This document shows positions 44,688 through 55,851 of a stretch of 64,000 bases of DNA, piece after piece (within the stretch, counting starts at the first letter, position 1; each line of letters opens with the position of its first letter). Location: the NCBI GenBank assembly GCA_039707655.1, contig CM077668.1:397509630-397573629 (forward strand), written 5' to 3'. The notes below the pieces were generated by a model, which saw nothing but the letters and a program-made list of their open reading frames with translations, ran no database searches and was not told where the DNA came from. The position numbers and the translations under genes are program-made. The stretch comes from Elymus sibiricus. Its lineage: Eukaryota > Streptophyta > Magnoliopsida > Poales > Poaceae.

Positions 44688-46451
44688 TCATTTCCAATCA
44701 CATATACTTATTAGAAATGTTATAGAGCTCCCACTCACTTTGTTGTAAATACAAGTTTCTCCATAAACTTGCATAAACCCAAACGCTTTGATTACTTCAT
44801 CAAAGCGAGTATTCCAGCTCCGAGATGCTTGCACCAGTCCATAGATGGATCGCTGGAGCTTGCATACTTTGTTAGCACCTTTAGGATCGACAAAACCTTC
44901 CGGTTGCATCATATACAATTCTTCCTTAAGGAATCCATTAAGGAATGCCGTTTTGACGTCCATTTGCCAGATTTCATAATCATAAAATGCGGCAATTGCT
45001 AACATAATTCTGACAGACTTTAGCATCGCTACGGGTGAGAAAGTCTCATCGTAGTCAACTCCTTGAACTTGTCGATAACCTTTAGCAACAAGTCGTGCTT
45101 TATAGACGGTGACATTACCATCAGCGTCCGTCTTCTTCTTAAAGATCCATTTATTTTCAATAGCTCGCCGTTCATCGGGCAAGTCTACCAAAGTCCACAC
45201 TTTGTTCTCATACATGGATCCTATCTCGGATTTCATGGCCTCAAGCCATTTCTTGGAATCCGGGCTTGTCATAGCTTCTTCATAATTTGAAGGTTCACCG
45301 TTGTCTAACAACATAACCTCCAAGACTAGATTTCCGTACCACTCTGGTGCGGAACGTGTCCTGGTTGACCTTCGAGGTTCAGTAGCAACTTGCTCCGAAG
45401 TTTCATGATCATCATCATTATCTTCTTCTCTGGTCTGTGTTGGTGTCACAGAAATTTCTTTCTGTGGCGTACTACTATCCAGAGGAGGTACAATTACCTC
45501 ATCAAGTTCTACTTTCCTCCCACTCACTTCTTTCGAGAGAAACTCCTTCTCTAGAAAGGATCCATTATTAGCAAAGAAAAACTTTGCCTTCGGATCTGTG
45601 GTAGAAGGTGTACCCAACAGTTTTTTTGGGTATTCTATGAAGACGCACTTTTCCGCTTTGGGTTCAAGCTTATCAGGCTGAAGCCTTTTGACATAAGCAT
45701 CGCAACCCCAAACTTTCAGAAACGACAGCTTAGGTTTCTTTCCAAACCACAGTTCATACGGTGTCGTCTCAACGGATTTAGACGGTGCCCTATTTAAAGT
45801 GAATGCAGCTGTCTCTAATGCATAACCCCAAAACGATAGTGGCAAATCGTCAAGAGACATCATAGAACGTACCATATCCAATAGAGTATGATTACGATGT
45901 TCGGACACACCATTACGCTGTGGTGTTCCAGGTGGCGTTAACTGTGAAACAATTCCACATTGTCTTAAGTGAGTGCCAAACTCGTAACTCAAATATTCTC
46001 CTCCACGATTAGATCGTAAGAACTTTATTTTCTTGTTACGATGGTTCTCTACTTCACTCTGAAATTCTTTGAACTTTTCAAATGTTTCAGATTTATGCTT
46101 CATCAAGTAGACATAGCCATATCTACTCAAATCATCTGTGGACGTGAGAACATAACGATATCCACCGCGCGCATCAACACTCATCGGACCGCATACATCG
46201 GTATGTATTATTTCCAATAAGTTGGTTGCTTGCTCCATTGTTCCGAAGAACGGAGTTTTAGTCATCTTGCCAATAAGGCACGGTTCACATGTCTCAAATG
46301 ATTCATAATCAAGCGATTCCAAAAACCCATCTGCATGGAGTTTCTTCATGTGTTTAACACTGATATGACCTAAGCGGCAGTGCCACAAATATGTGGTACT
46401 ATCATTATCTTTTGGCATTCGTGTTATGAACATATGTATTACTACGATCAA
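44688..46451 (-). pseudogene. Angela-type integrase/reverse transcriptase frame, catalytically damaged
   Basis: This open frame of 587 codons holds the pre-integrase zinc motif (LWHCRLGH to CEPCLIGK, residues 22-62), the integrase core and the RVT_2 reverse transcriptase (NKWIFKKKTDADG, VKTAFLNG). Two catalytic losses are visible. The second Asp of the integrase DDE triad is Asn148 (RSNRGGEYL), while Asp85 and Glu184 remain. The frame ends at a TGA-associated break exactly where the RT YVDD box should follow SSITFLI, through a small deletion. The enzyme would be inactive, so this copy must have depended on proteins from another element. Confidence 0.88.
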
Positions 46452-48922
46452 GATTCAATAAACCTTTCATTTTAAGTGCATGATCATCAATGATATTATC
46501 CAAATAGAATAACAATTATTCTCTGAAGTTGAATAACTGTCTTGCAATAAACACTATCAGATATAATGTTCATGCTTAACGCAAGCACCAAATAACAATT
46601 ATTTAGGTTCATCACTAATCCTGAAGGTAGAGAGAGTGTGGCGATGGTGATCACATCAACCTTGGAGACACTTCCAATGCACATCGTCACCTTGTTCTTT
46701 AGCTAGCCCTCGTTTATTCCGAAGCTCCATGTTTCAAGTTGCAAGCAACTGAACAAGTATCAAATACCCAGGTGCTCCTACGAGTACTAGTAAGGTACAC
46801 ATCAATAACATGTATATCAAATATCTTTGTTGACATTGCCAGTCTTATTATCTGCCAGTTACTTTGGGGAAGTTCCGCTCCTTGTGACATTTCCCTTTGC
46901 AATGGGAGCACTAAGTCTCGGGTTTGGTTCAGCCTTGGGTTTCTTCGCGTGAGCGGCAACTGTTTTACCGTTCTTCTTGAAGTTCCCTTTTCTTTCCCTT
47001 GCCCTTCTTGAAACTAGTGGTCATATTAACCATCAACACTTGATGCTCCCTTTTTTTTATTTCTACATCCGCAGATTGTAGCATCGCGAATAGCTTAAGG
47101 ATCTTCTATCCCTTGCATGTTTATAGTTCATCACAAAGATCCAGTAGCTTAGTGATAGTGACTAGAGAACTCTATCAATCACCACTTTATTCGGAAGTCT
47201 AACTCCCACTTGATTCAAGTGTTTGAAGTACTCAGACATTCTGAGTACATGCTCACTAACGGAGTTGTTCTCCTCCATCTTGTAGCTATAGAACTTGTCG
47301 AAGGTGTCATACCTCTCGACCCGGGTGTGAGCTTGAAAAACAAATTTTCAGCTCTTGGAACATCTCACATGCTCCGTGTTGCTCAAAACATATTTGGAGC
47401 TCCGGTTCTAAGCCGTAAAGTATGGTGCACTGAACTATCGAGTAGTCATCTTTTCTTGTCTGCCAGACGTTCATAACGTCCTCAGACGAAACCGTAGGGG
47501 TATTTTACTGAGCGGTGCATTAAGGACATAAGCCTTCTGTGCAGCAGTGAGGACAATCCTCAGATCACGGACCTAGTCCGCATAGTTGCTTCCATCAACT
47601 TTCAACTTCGTTTTCTCTAGGAACATAAAAACAGGGGAACTACAGCGCGGTCTATTGATCTACAACATAAATTTGCTAAGACAAGTAAGACTATGTTCAT
47701 GATAATTGAAGTTCAATTAATCAAATTACTTAAGAACTCCCACTTAGATTAACATCCCTCAAGTTGTCTAAGTGTAACATGATCCACATCAACTAAACCA
47801 CGTCTGATCATCACGTGAGGTGGATTAGTTATCAATGGTGAACATCTTTCATGTTGATCATATCTACTATATGACTCATGTTCGACCTTTCGGTCTCTTG
47901 TGTTCCGAGGCCATGTCTGTACATGCTAGGCTCGTCAAGTTTAACCCAAGTATTCTGCGTGTGTAAAACTGGCTTACACCCGTTGTATGCGAACGAAAGA
48001 ATCCATCACACCCGATCATCACGTGGTGCTTAGAAGCGTCAAACCTTCGCAACGGTGCATACTAGGGGAGAACACTTATCTTGAAATTTAGTGAAGGGAT
48101 CATCTTATAATGCTACCGTCGTCCTAAGCAAAATAAGATGCATAAAAGGATTAACATCACATGCAATTCAATATATGTGACATGATATGGCCATCATTGT
48201 CTTGTGCTTTTGATCTCCATCAGCAAAGCACCGTCATGATCTCCATCGTCACCGGGTTGACACCTTGATCTCCATCGTAGCGTCGTGACACCTTGATCTC
48301 CATCGTGACACCTTGATCTCCATCATAGCGTCGTGGTCGTCTCGCCAATTATTGCTATTACTACTACTACTGCTAACTCATAGCGGTAAAGTAAATCAAT
48401 TACATAGCGTTGGCATTGCATACAATAAAGAGACAACCATAAGGCTCCTGCCGGTTGCCTGATAATTTACAAAACATGATCATCTCATACAACAACTTAT
48501 ATCACATCATGTCTTGGCCATATCACATCACCAGCATACCCTGCAAAAACAAGTTAGACGTCCTCTACTTTGTAGTTGCAAGTTTTACGTGGCTGCTACG
48601 GGTTTGCAAGAACCGTTCTTACCTACGCAAAACCACAACGTGGTGTAGTGATTGCTTTTTGATCTTCTAAAAGAACCCTCTTCATTGAAACCGATTCAAC
48701 TAAAGTGAGAGAGACAGACACCCGCCAGTCACCTTTATGCAACGAGTGCACGTAGCGGTGAAACCTGTCTCGCGTAAGCGTACGCGTAATGTCGGTCCGG
48801 GCCGCTTCATCTCACAATACCGCCGAATCAAGTAACAACTAGTAACGGCAAGCAATATGTATACACCCACGCCCACAACTCGTTTGTGTTCTACTCGTGC
48901 AAATCACATCTACGCATAGACC
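46452..48922 (-). pseudogene. decayed gag and protease region of the Angela-type element
   Basis: The minus strand at about 46959-46714 includes the protease motif region STRRSTWVFDTCS, where the usual DTG is DTC. Around 47420-47200, gag-like sequence (ACEMFQELK, YDTFDKFYSYKMEENNSVSEHVLRMSEY) is readable with frame changes. From about 47650 to 48922 is the untranslated leader and further decayed gag. No open gag frame remains. Confidence 0.7.
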
Positions 48923-48936
48923 TGGCTCTGATACCA
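48923..48936 (-). other. primer binding site of the Angela-type element
   Basis: The minus strand reads TGGTATCAGAGCCA one base after the 5' LTR, complementary to the 3' end of initiator methionine tRNA. Confidence 0.92.
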
Positions 48937-48937
48937 C

Positions 48938-50674
48938 TGTTGGAGAACGGAGCATGAATTCCAAAAAATTTCCTACGCTCACGCAAGATCTATCCATGGA
49001 GATGCATCGCTACGAGAGGGGAGAATGTGTCTACGTACCCTCGTAGACCGTTAGCGGAAGCGTCTCACAACGCGGTTGATGTAGTCGAACAATCCTTCGA
49101 GCTCCACCGATCGAGTACCGAACGTACGGCACCTCCGAGTTCTACACACGTGCAGCTCGGTGACGTTCCTTGCCTTCTTGATCCAGCAAGACGTCGAGGA
49201 AGTAGATGAGTTCCGTCAGCACAACGGCGTGGCGACGGTGACGGTGAAGTGATTCCGGCAGGGCTTCGCCTAAGCTCTCCGAAAATATGACCGAGGTGAA
49301 AACGGAGATCGGGGCACCGCACACGGCTATGGGACAATTGTGTACTTTGGGGTGCCCCCTTGCCCCCGTATATAAAGGATGAGAGGGAGGAGGCCGGCCC
49401 CCTAGGGGTGCGCCAAGTGTGGGGAGTCCTACTAGGACTCCTTAGTCCTAGTAGGATTCCACCTCCCATACGGAGTAGGAAAGGGGGAAGGGAGAGGGAA
49501 AGGAAAGAGGGGGCTGCGCCCCCTCCCCTAGTCCAATTCGGTTTGGGCAAGGGGGGCGGGTGCCTCCTCACGTGGCCTGCCTCTCTTTTTCCCGTATGGC
49601 CCAATAAGGCCCATTACTTCTCCCGGTGAATTCCCGTAACTCCCCGGTACTCCGAAAAATACCCGAATCACTCGGAACCTTTCCGACGTCCGAATATAGC
49701 CTTCCAATATATGAATCTTTACCTCTCGACCATTTCGAGACTCCTCGTCATGTCCGTGATCTCATCCGGGACTCCGAACAAACTTCGGCCACCAATCACA
49801 TAACTCATATAATACTAAATCGTCATCGAACCTTAAGTGTGCGGACCCTACGGGTTCGGGAATGATGTAGACATGACCGAGACAACTCTCCGGTCAATAA
49901 CCAACAGCGGGACCTGGATGCTCATATTGGTTCCTACACATTCCACGAAGATCTTTATCGGTGAACCTCATATGTCAACATACGTTGTTCCCTTTGTCCG
50001 GCGGTATGTTACTTGCCCGAGATTCGATCGTCGGTATCCAATACCTAGTTCAATCTCGTTACCGGCAAGTCTCTTTACTCGTTCCGTAATACATCATCTT
50101 GCAACTAACTCTTTAGTCACGGTGCTTGCAAGGCTTCTGTGATGCTGTATTACCGAGAGGGCCCAGAGATACCTCTCCGATAGTCGGAGTGACAAATCCC
50201 AATCTCGATCCATGCCAACTCAACAAACACTTTCGGAGATACCTGTAGTGCACCTTTATAATCACCCAGTAACGTTGTGACGTTTGATACACCCAAAGTA
50301 TTCCTACGGTATCCGGGAGTTGCATGATCTCATGGTCAGAGGAACGTGTATTTGACATAGTGAAAGCAATAGCAATAAACTGAACGATCATTTGCTATGC
50401 TAACGGTTGGGTCATGTCCATCACATCATTCTCCTAATGATGTGATCCCGTTATCAAATGACAACTCATGTCCATGGTCAGGAAACCTTGACCATCTTTT
50501 GATCAACGAGCTAGTCTAGTAGAGGCATACTAGGGACATAGTATTTGTCTATTATCCACACATGTATTTAGTTTCCGGTCAATACAATTCTAGCATGAAT
50601 AATAAACTATTATCATGAACGGGGAAATATGATAATAACTAATTTATTATTGCCTCTAGGGCATATTTCCAACA
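48938..50674 (-). repeat. 5' LTR of the Angela-type element
   Basis: This 1,737-bp copy matches 42053-43789 with seven substitutions counted by eye. The TATA-like box on the minus strand lies at 49366-49377 and the 12-bp stem palindrome at 49428-49455. Transcription of the element would start here on the minus strand. Confidence 0.95.
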
Positions 50675-52984
50675 CCTTTAGTGATCCGGTAAGGGACAGA
50701 AAGGATTTTCGCCTTTTTTCCACAAAGGTGACTCTGAGTTATCGAACCCACGAGAGGACGGTGCTCTTTAAGCAAGGGTTTCTAACGAGCTTTTGCAAGA
50801 GAATTAAATTCCAGCTTTTGATCGGATCGTAAATCAAGCTGACACTGAAAACACTCATAATAAAAATAGGCATGAGTATGAGGTCTTATGCTTACAACCA
50901 TATATTTGTGTAGGGGTCATCATTATCTTAATTTGTGCTCTTGAAGTCACCCATCAAGATGTGCTTGCTACGTATCGAAAGGTGACTCTGAGTTATCGAA
51001 GTGGGGAATGTGTCCAAATTACGTCTTGACCGGCACGCGTCCTGCATCAAGACTCAGTTGTCCAACCGAAGGCCCTATCCGTCGCGTGGGGTTGTCCCGA
51101 TAATTAAGATAGCAATAATCGGACAAAAGCATTGGACGTTTAATGATTACGTCTCTTGAATCCCCAGAGATAGGATCCATGTTACCGTACTAAACATTTC
51201 TGTTACTTTGTTCAGAATAACACTTCACGGTCTCCCTGCACTTAGCCTCTCCATGACTCGCTCCCATGATCCTGAGTACCTGCAGGGATGAAGAACGCGA
51301 CCGAGACAAGAGACAACTACGAAGCAACTTTATGCTACACATACGGTACGTTAATTCAAAGTATTTCCATTGATCCCTCCAACAAATACATCAGGTTGCA
51401 AGGCCTTGCGTCAACCCATGACCTTATCGAATTACTCACACATGAATATTAGATCACATGAAGAACTCATTGAAGAACACATCATAAGGATTGATTGATT
51501 GATAATATGTGTTACAATGGATGCCGGATGTGATACACGATTACAAGTATGGCTAGATGACTGAGAACTATGGTGGTGATGAAGATGGTGGCGATGGAGA
51601 TGGAGATGGGAAATGGCGGCGGCTAGGGTTGATGGAGATGATTGCTGCAAAGATGACGATGTGGCAGCTTGTTCTGTTGCTCATTTGGCGTCAGACCTTT
51701 TATAAAGGTTGTTCGGGTGGATCAGATGCCTCGGTTGGCACGCCATACGACCATCCATACGAGGGGATGGTCGTATGGAACAACATCTTTTCTACCGTTT
51801 CCTCTGCTGCGACTCCCACTTGATCTCTTCTATCACCACTTTACTCCTTTCTATGTATTGGCTTGATTTTGTCCATAAATAGCCTATTTTCTGTGGAAAC
51901 AAAATAAAGATCGGATATTTGGAATCATTTGCATTCATTAGTCATTAGTAGCAATATCGGAGCGAATATCTTGATTTTAATAAAATATTTCGGTTTAAAC
52001 TCAGGTTAGAGGAGTGTAAAAATAACACTCATCAGCCACCAGTGCATTATCGCATGTGAAGATGTGTCTACAGGAGCTGAAGATTATGTGACCAGCGCTA
52101 TCCTGGAGCACCATACCTGCGCTCCATTCCCGGCCTGTTCAGCAAAAGCCCCGTCCACATTAAGTTTGAGGCAGCCCGCCAGCGTTGGCTCCCTTCGATC
52201 GTCCAGGGGTGTACTAGCACGACCACTAGCCTTACCAGGATCGGCTAGAGTAGGAGCATGCATTGCCGAGTCACATGTGGCCATTTTTCCCCTTCACTAC
52301 TTCTGCCTGGGGATATTGTTGAATGCACAAGAGCAAGGAGATGTAGCCATTAAGGAATCCGCATGATGCTTCCGTGGGCGGCGGGTTATTCTTGTGCATG
52401 ATCTAATTACGTACATGCCAAGATCGCCATAGCGTCATCAACACCACCATGCGTGACGTGTCTGACAACGGGTGCAGAACATCAAAAAGCCACTCCAGTC
52501 CCGTCTTCCGGACGACTTGAATATTCGGTATCGCTCAATCCTTCTCCATTGGCCGCCATAGGTCCATAGCTCTGGGACACCTGCACATTGCGTGAAAACC
52601 ATCCTCGCGTCCAAATTCCACGGAAATTTATTCGCCCATGTAGCCAAGGAATTGGAAACCAACCTCAAGGCAAATACCCATATCTTTGGGGAGCAGGGCA
52701 CCCTCATATGGTCTTTCAGACCTAGCCAACTCACAGAAGCACGAAAGCTAGTTTTAAAATGGATCCCTATTTAAAGAGTTTGTAACCGCATGGATAACCA
52801 AATAGTATTAATCTGTTAAATTTGGATCTAATTTGGGATTTTTTTGGGGAAAGTTTTGAGAAGAAACCGGAATAGTTATCTCCGTGTATACTCCCTGTCG
52901 AGTACGTGTTTGGAAAGAGGACGTCGGTTATTTCTCTATACGGATACACTTCCGCATCTCGCAGATCGATCGCCGCCGCGCCCG

Positions 52985-54685
52985 ATGGGTCACTCGCAGA
53001 TCGCCGCCGACGCCGGAAGCGACCGCCTGAGCAACCTCCGCGACGGCGTAATCGGTCACATCCTCTCCTTCCTCGAAACCAGGGAGGCCGCTCGCGCCGC
53101 GACGCTCTCGTCGCGGTGGCACCACGTCATGGCCAGCGTACACACCGTCTCCATGTCTATAGAGCTGCCGGAACGGCCCGTCTTCGGCTACGGCTACGAT
53201 GGCCGGTACGACCACAACAAGGTGCGGCCATCCATGGCCGACGTCACCGCCGCCCTCCTCTCCCGCAACCGTCGCCCGGACCCCGCCCCCGCCGCGGTGC
53301 CCCTGCGCGCGCTCCGCGTATCCATGGAAAGATACAGCCCCGACGACAGGTCCACGGTGGACCAGTGGGTCTCCTACGCCTTGTGGCATGTCGCCCCAGA
53401 GTTCGAGCTCGACCTTCGCCTAGGCCGACGCCCCATCTGCATTGGCCCCGACAGCCTCCACCCTGCCGATGACGATGTCGCCGCCGTTAGTCTTGATGGG
53501 GATCAAGCTGTCGCCGGGAAGCCTCCGAAGTCTGACCCCGACGACAACCGTTTCCTCAGCGCGCACCCCGAAGACGATGTCCCGTCCAGCGACGATGAGG
53601 AGACGGCAGCTCGATCGTGGAATCCGCCGTCTGGAGAGTACACCGTCCTAAGGGGACTCTTCTCCTGCGCCACGCTGCGATCGCTCTGTCTAGGCTACTG
53701 TGCACTCTCCCCGCCGGCAGCCATCTGCCTGCCAGCTCTCGAGGCCCTCCACCTCACCCACATCCACAAAGACGAGGATGAGCATGTGCAGAGGCTGATC
53801 TCCGGCTGTCCGCGCCTCGCCGACCTGACGCTCGAGGCTTGTGGCACGGTGACCGCGCTGTCCCTCCTCGACAACACACACCTCCGCAGGCTCGCCCTTC
53901 GGTGCTGCCACAATCTATCCAGGCTTGCCGTCGACACGCCGGAGCTCCACTCCTTCGAGTACCGTGGCGCCGTCCCCGACAACTCGGTCCTCACCGTGGG
54001 CGGCGGTGGCGGCCTTCCGTCCGTCACGTCGTGCAAGGTCGACATCTGCACGATCTGCCCCATCGAGGAGGCGGGGGAGCTCGTCAAGCTTGGTTCGTTC
54101 CTGTATCAGCTGGCCTCGACCACGAAACACCTCCAGTTGTGCTCCGCTCGTATGGGCTCGTGGTTCGTGGATCTCCCCGTGTTCCCTGCCCTTCGCCACC
54201 TCGAGTTGGCTGGAAGCGTGTCGCGCAACGACGACCCTGTCGTCGTCATCGCCACGACGAGCAGCATCCTCCGGCAAACCCCGAACCTAGAGCTACTGAC
54301 CCTTTTCTTTGAAGAAGCGCCACTCTAAGCGCCCCGTGAAACGGAGTGGCACTCAGGACTCGATCACCACGCCTACGTCCGCCGCCGTAGCGAGGGGGAG
54401 CTCCTTGACGCGCACCATCTCCACTACTGCAAGTACGACACCCTCGACTACGCGCTGGCACCCGCGATGGTCCCGCTGGGGAGCCGAGTGAGGAAGATCG
54501 AGCTGGTGCATTACCAAGGCGGCAGGGTGCAAAGGACGTTGACCAGATTCTTGCTCCGCAACGCTGCCGTTCTTGAGAATCTCTACTGCGGATTCGCGGA
54601 GGGGCCGCATTGGATTCAAATGGAATTGATGCGCGAGATGGAAGGTTGGGTGGTCAATGAGCTAGCCAACAAAGAGTTCCGTTGA
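52985..54685 (+). pseudogene. F-box/LRR gene C, one in-frame stop
   Basis: ATG 52985 was chosen because the F-box follows at residues about 12-52 (SDRLSNLRDGVIGHILSFL, LSSRWHHVM). An upstream Met in frame at 52844 adds 47 non-conserved residues. Leucine-rich segments follow (LRSLCLGYC, LPALEALHLTHI, LRRLALRCC). The single frame runs to TAA 54326-54328, and the same frame then continues uninterrupted to 54685 with a typical cereal F-box tail (LLDAHHLHYCKYD, RVRKIELVHYQGG, LYCGFAEGP). Without the stop it would be 566 residues, a usual length. It is unlike copies A and B and is intronless. It is either a pseudogene by one nonsense change or a protein of 447 residues lacking its tail. F-box proteins select targets for SCF ubiquitin ligases. 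The target is unknown. Confidence 0.82.
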
Positions 54686-55851
54686 TAGATGCATATATGC
54701 AGGGTCCAATTACAACAACAACAAAAAAAAACTTCGGGAGGATTCATGACATTTTAATCATCTTTGCTATTTTTCAATTGCTCGATGAACTTTGCTTCGG
54801 TACACCCCTAAGAAAAGTTTACAGATTTCGATGCAGATTAAAGATGGAGATTAAAAGTTACCCCTTCAATCAAAAAGGGTATACAGTTTTTTGTATTCAA
54901 ATCAATCTATTCAATATGTTTAATCTGTAGGCTAATATGACGATAGCCTTTTTAAGTAACTTTAAGATTCGTGTAAACTTTTAAGGCGGGTGTACATCTA
55001 TTTCTCTTAGCGTTTAGTTGATTTTTTTTCTTTGTTAATTGTGTTAGATTGTTAGCTTCTGCGGCTTGTGCGCCCTAGCCTTCAGGATGTGCACGTTAGA
55101 CAACATGCGTATGTATCTCTATCCTCTCACTCGCAGGATCTCAAGCTACGATAGTTCTTTATGTTATGTGTTTCTATCCCTTTTATATATACTTGCTAAA
55201 TCCTTTTACGGATAGGCAACTCATTTTTATATCTCAGTGGATTTCTTAGATTATTTTGAGCTTTCTGTATGTTGTCAGTAAAAGTAGGAACCCAACTAAT
55301 GTGATGCAGAACTCATCTCAGTTATCTAGAATATTTTTCAGACTGAGCTATATTGATGAAAGTTGCACTACTTTATACTTGTTCTTACTATTCATAGTTT
55401 TGTCTGAATGATAATCAGCCCAAAATTTGGTTAGCCATTGATCCACCAAAGCTAGACGGTGGCGCGGCGCCAACATATATGTTTGGGATGGACCAAAGTT
55501 GATGTGGACAAGCGGCTTCAACTGAGTAATGCTACACATACATAGGTTTACAGGGGGTTTACAGGCAGGTGGATTTTGATTGAAGATTAAGGGGATGAGG
55601 GCCCCACCACCATGAAAATCAGGGGGGGGGGGGGGGGGGAGAGGTTAGTTAGAAAGAAAGAATCCTAGTCAGCGTGTAACTGTGTGTAACTCTTTGTACG
55701 TTTAGCATTATTGGCTTCAACTAGCTAGTGATCGAGCTTAAATGCAGGGGAAGGAAGAAACGAAACAAAATATTTCACTTCATGGCCAAATAAATCTAAA
55801 ACGTCAAAAGATTCAGCTAATGGACATCACGAGTGCTGCTAATATAAATTA
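54686..55851. other. intergenic DNA between F-box genes C and D
   Basis: T-rich 3' flank of gene C, then unidentified DNA. A G-run of about 19 nt is at 55621-55640. No gene, RNA or transposon terminus was recognised. Confidence 0.45.

Larger units (their letters stand above)
42053..50674 (-). mobile_element. Angela/BARE/WIS-type Copia retrotransposon
   Basis: The 8,622-bp element has two 1,737-bp LTRs (42053-43789 and 48938-50674) and a CCTTT duplication (42048-42052 and 50675-50679). On the minus strand the LTR begins TGTTGGAAATATGCCC, as in the Angela/BARE/WIS family. The primer site TGGTATCAGAGCCA (48923-48936) and the polypurine tract AAGTGGGAG (about 43792-43800) fix the orientation. 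I count seven substitutions between the LTRs. Gag, protease and RNase H regions are decayed and one long pol frame remains. Confidence 0.95.
42039..52034 (-). mobile_element. solo LTR interrupted by an Angela-type element
   Basis: On the minus strand the unit starts TGATGAGTGTTATT (52034) and ends ACTAATCA (42039). It is flanked by GCCAC at 42034-42038 and 52035-52039. After removing the Angela element and one CCTTT the unit is about 1,369 bp with TG...CA ends and no internal coding domain, which fits a solo LTR left by LTR-LTR recombination. The family (Gypsy or Copia) was not identified. Confidence 0.82.
41670..52790 (-). mobile_element. LINE fragment, host of a nested insertion
   Basis: The minus strand right of the nest (about 52760 to 52035) encodes a degenerate zf-RVT region (KIWVFALRLVSNSLATWANK) and the start of RNase H (LKLNVDGAFAEQ, then IFTCDNALVA). 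The RNase H resumes left of the nest at 42038 (VAELAACREDVALALERS, LLFVLETDC, HELARMRRVDVKTAIWLGSG) and ends at an A-run (T-run 41670-41676 on plus). Joining the parts at the GCCAC duplication restores the RNase H order. The LINE is itself decayed by stops and frameshifts. Its right boundary is approximate. Confidence 0.8.
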
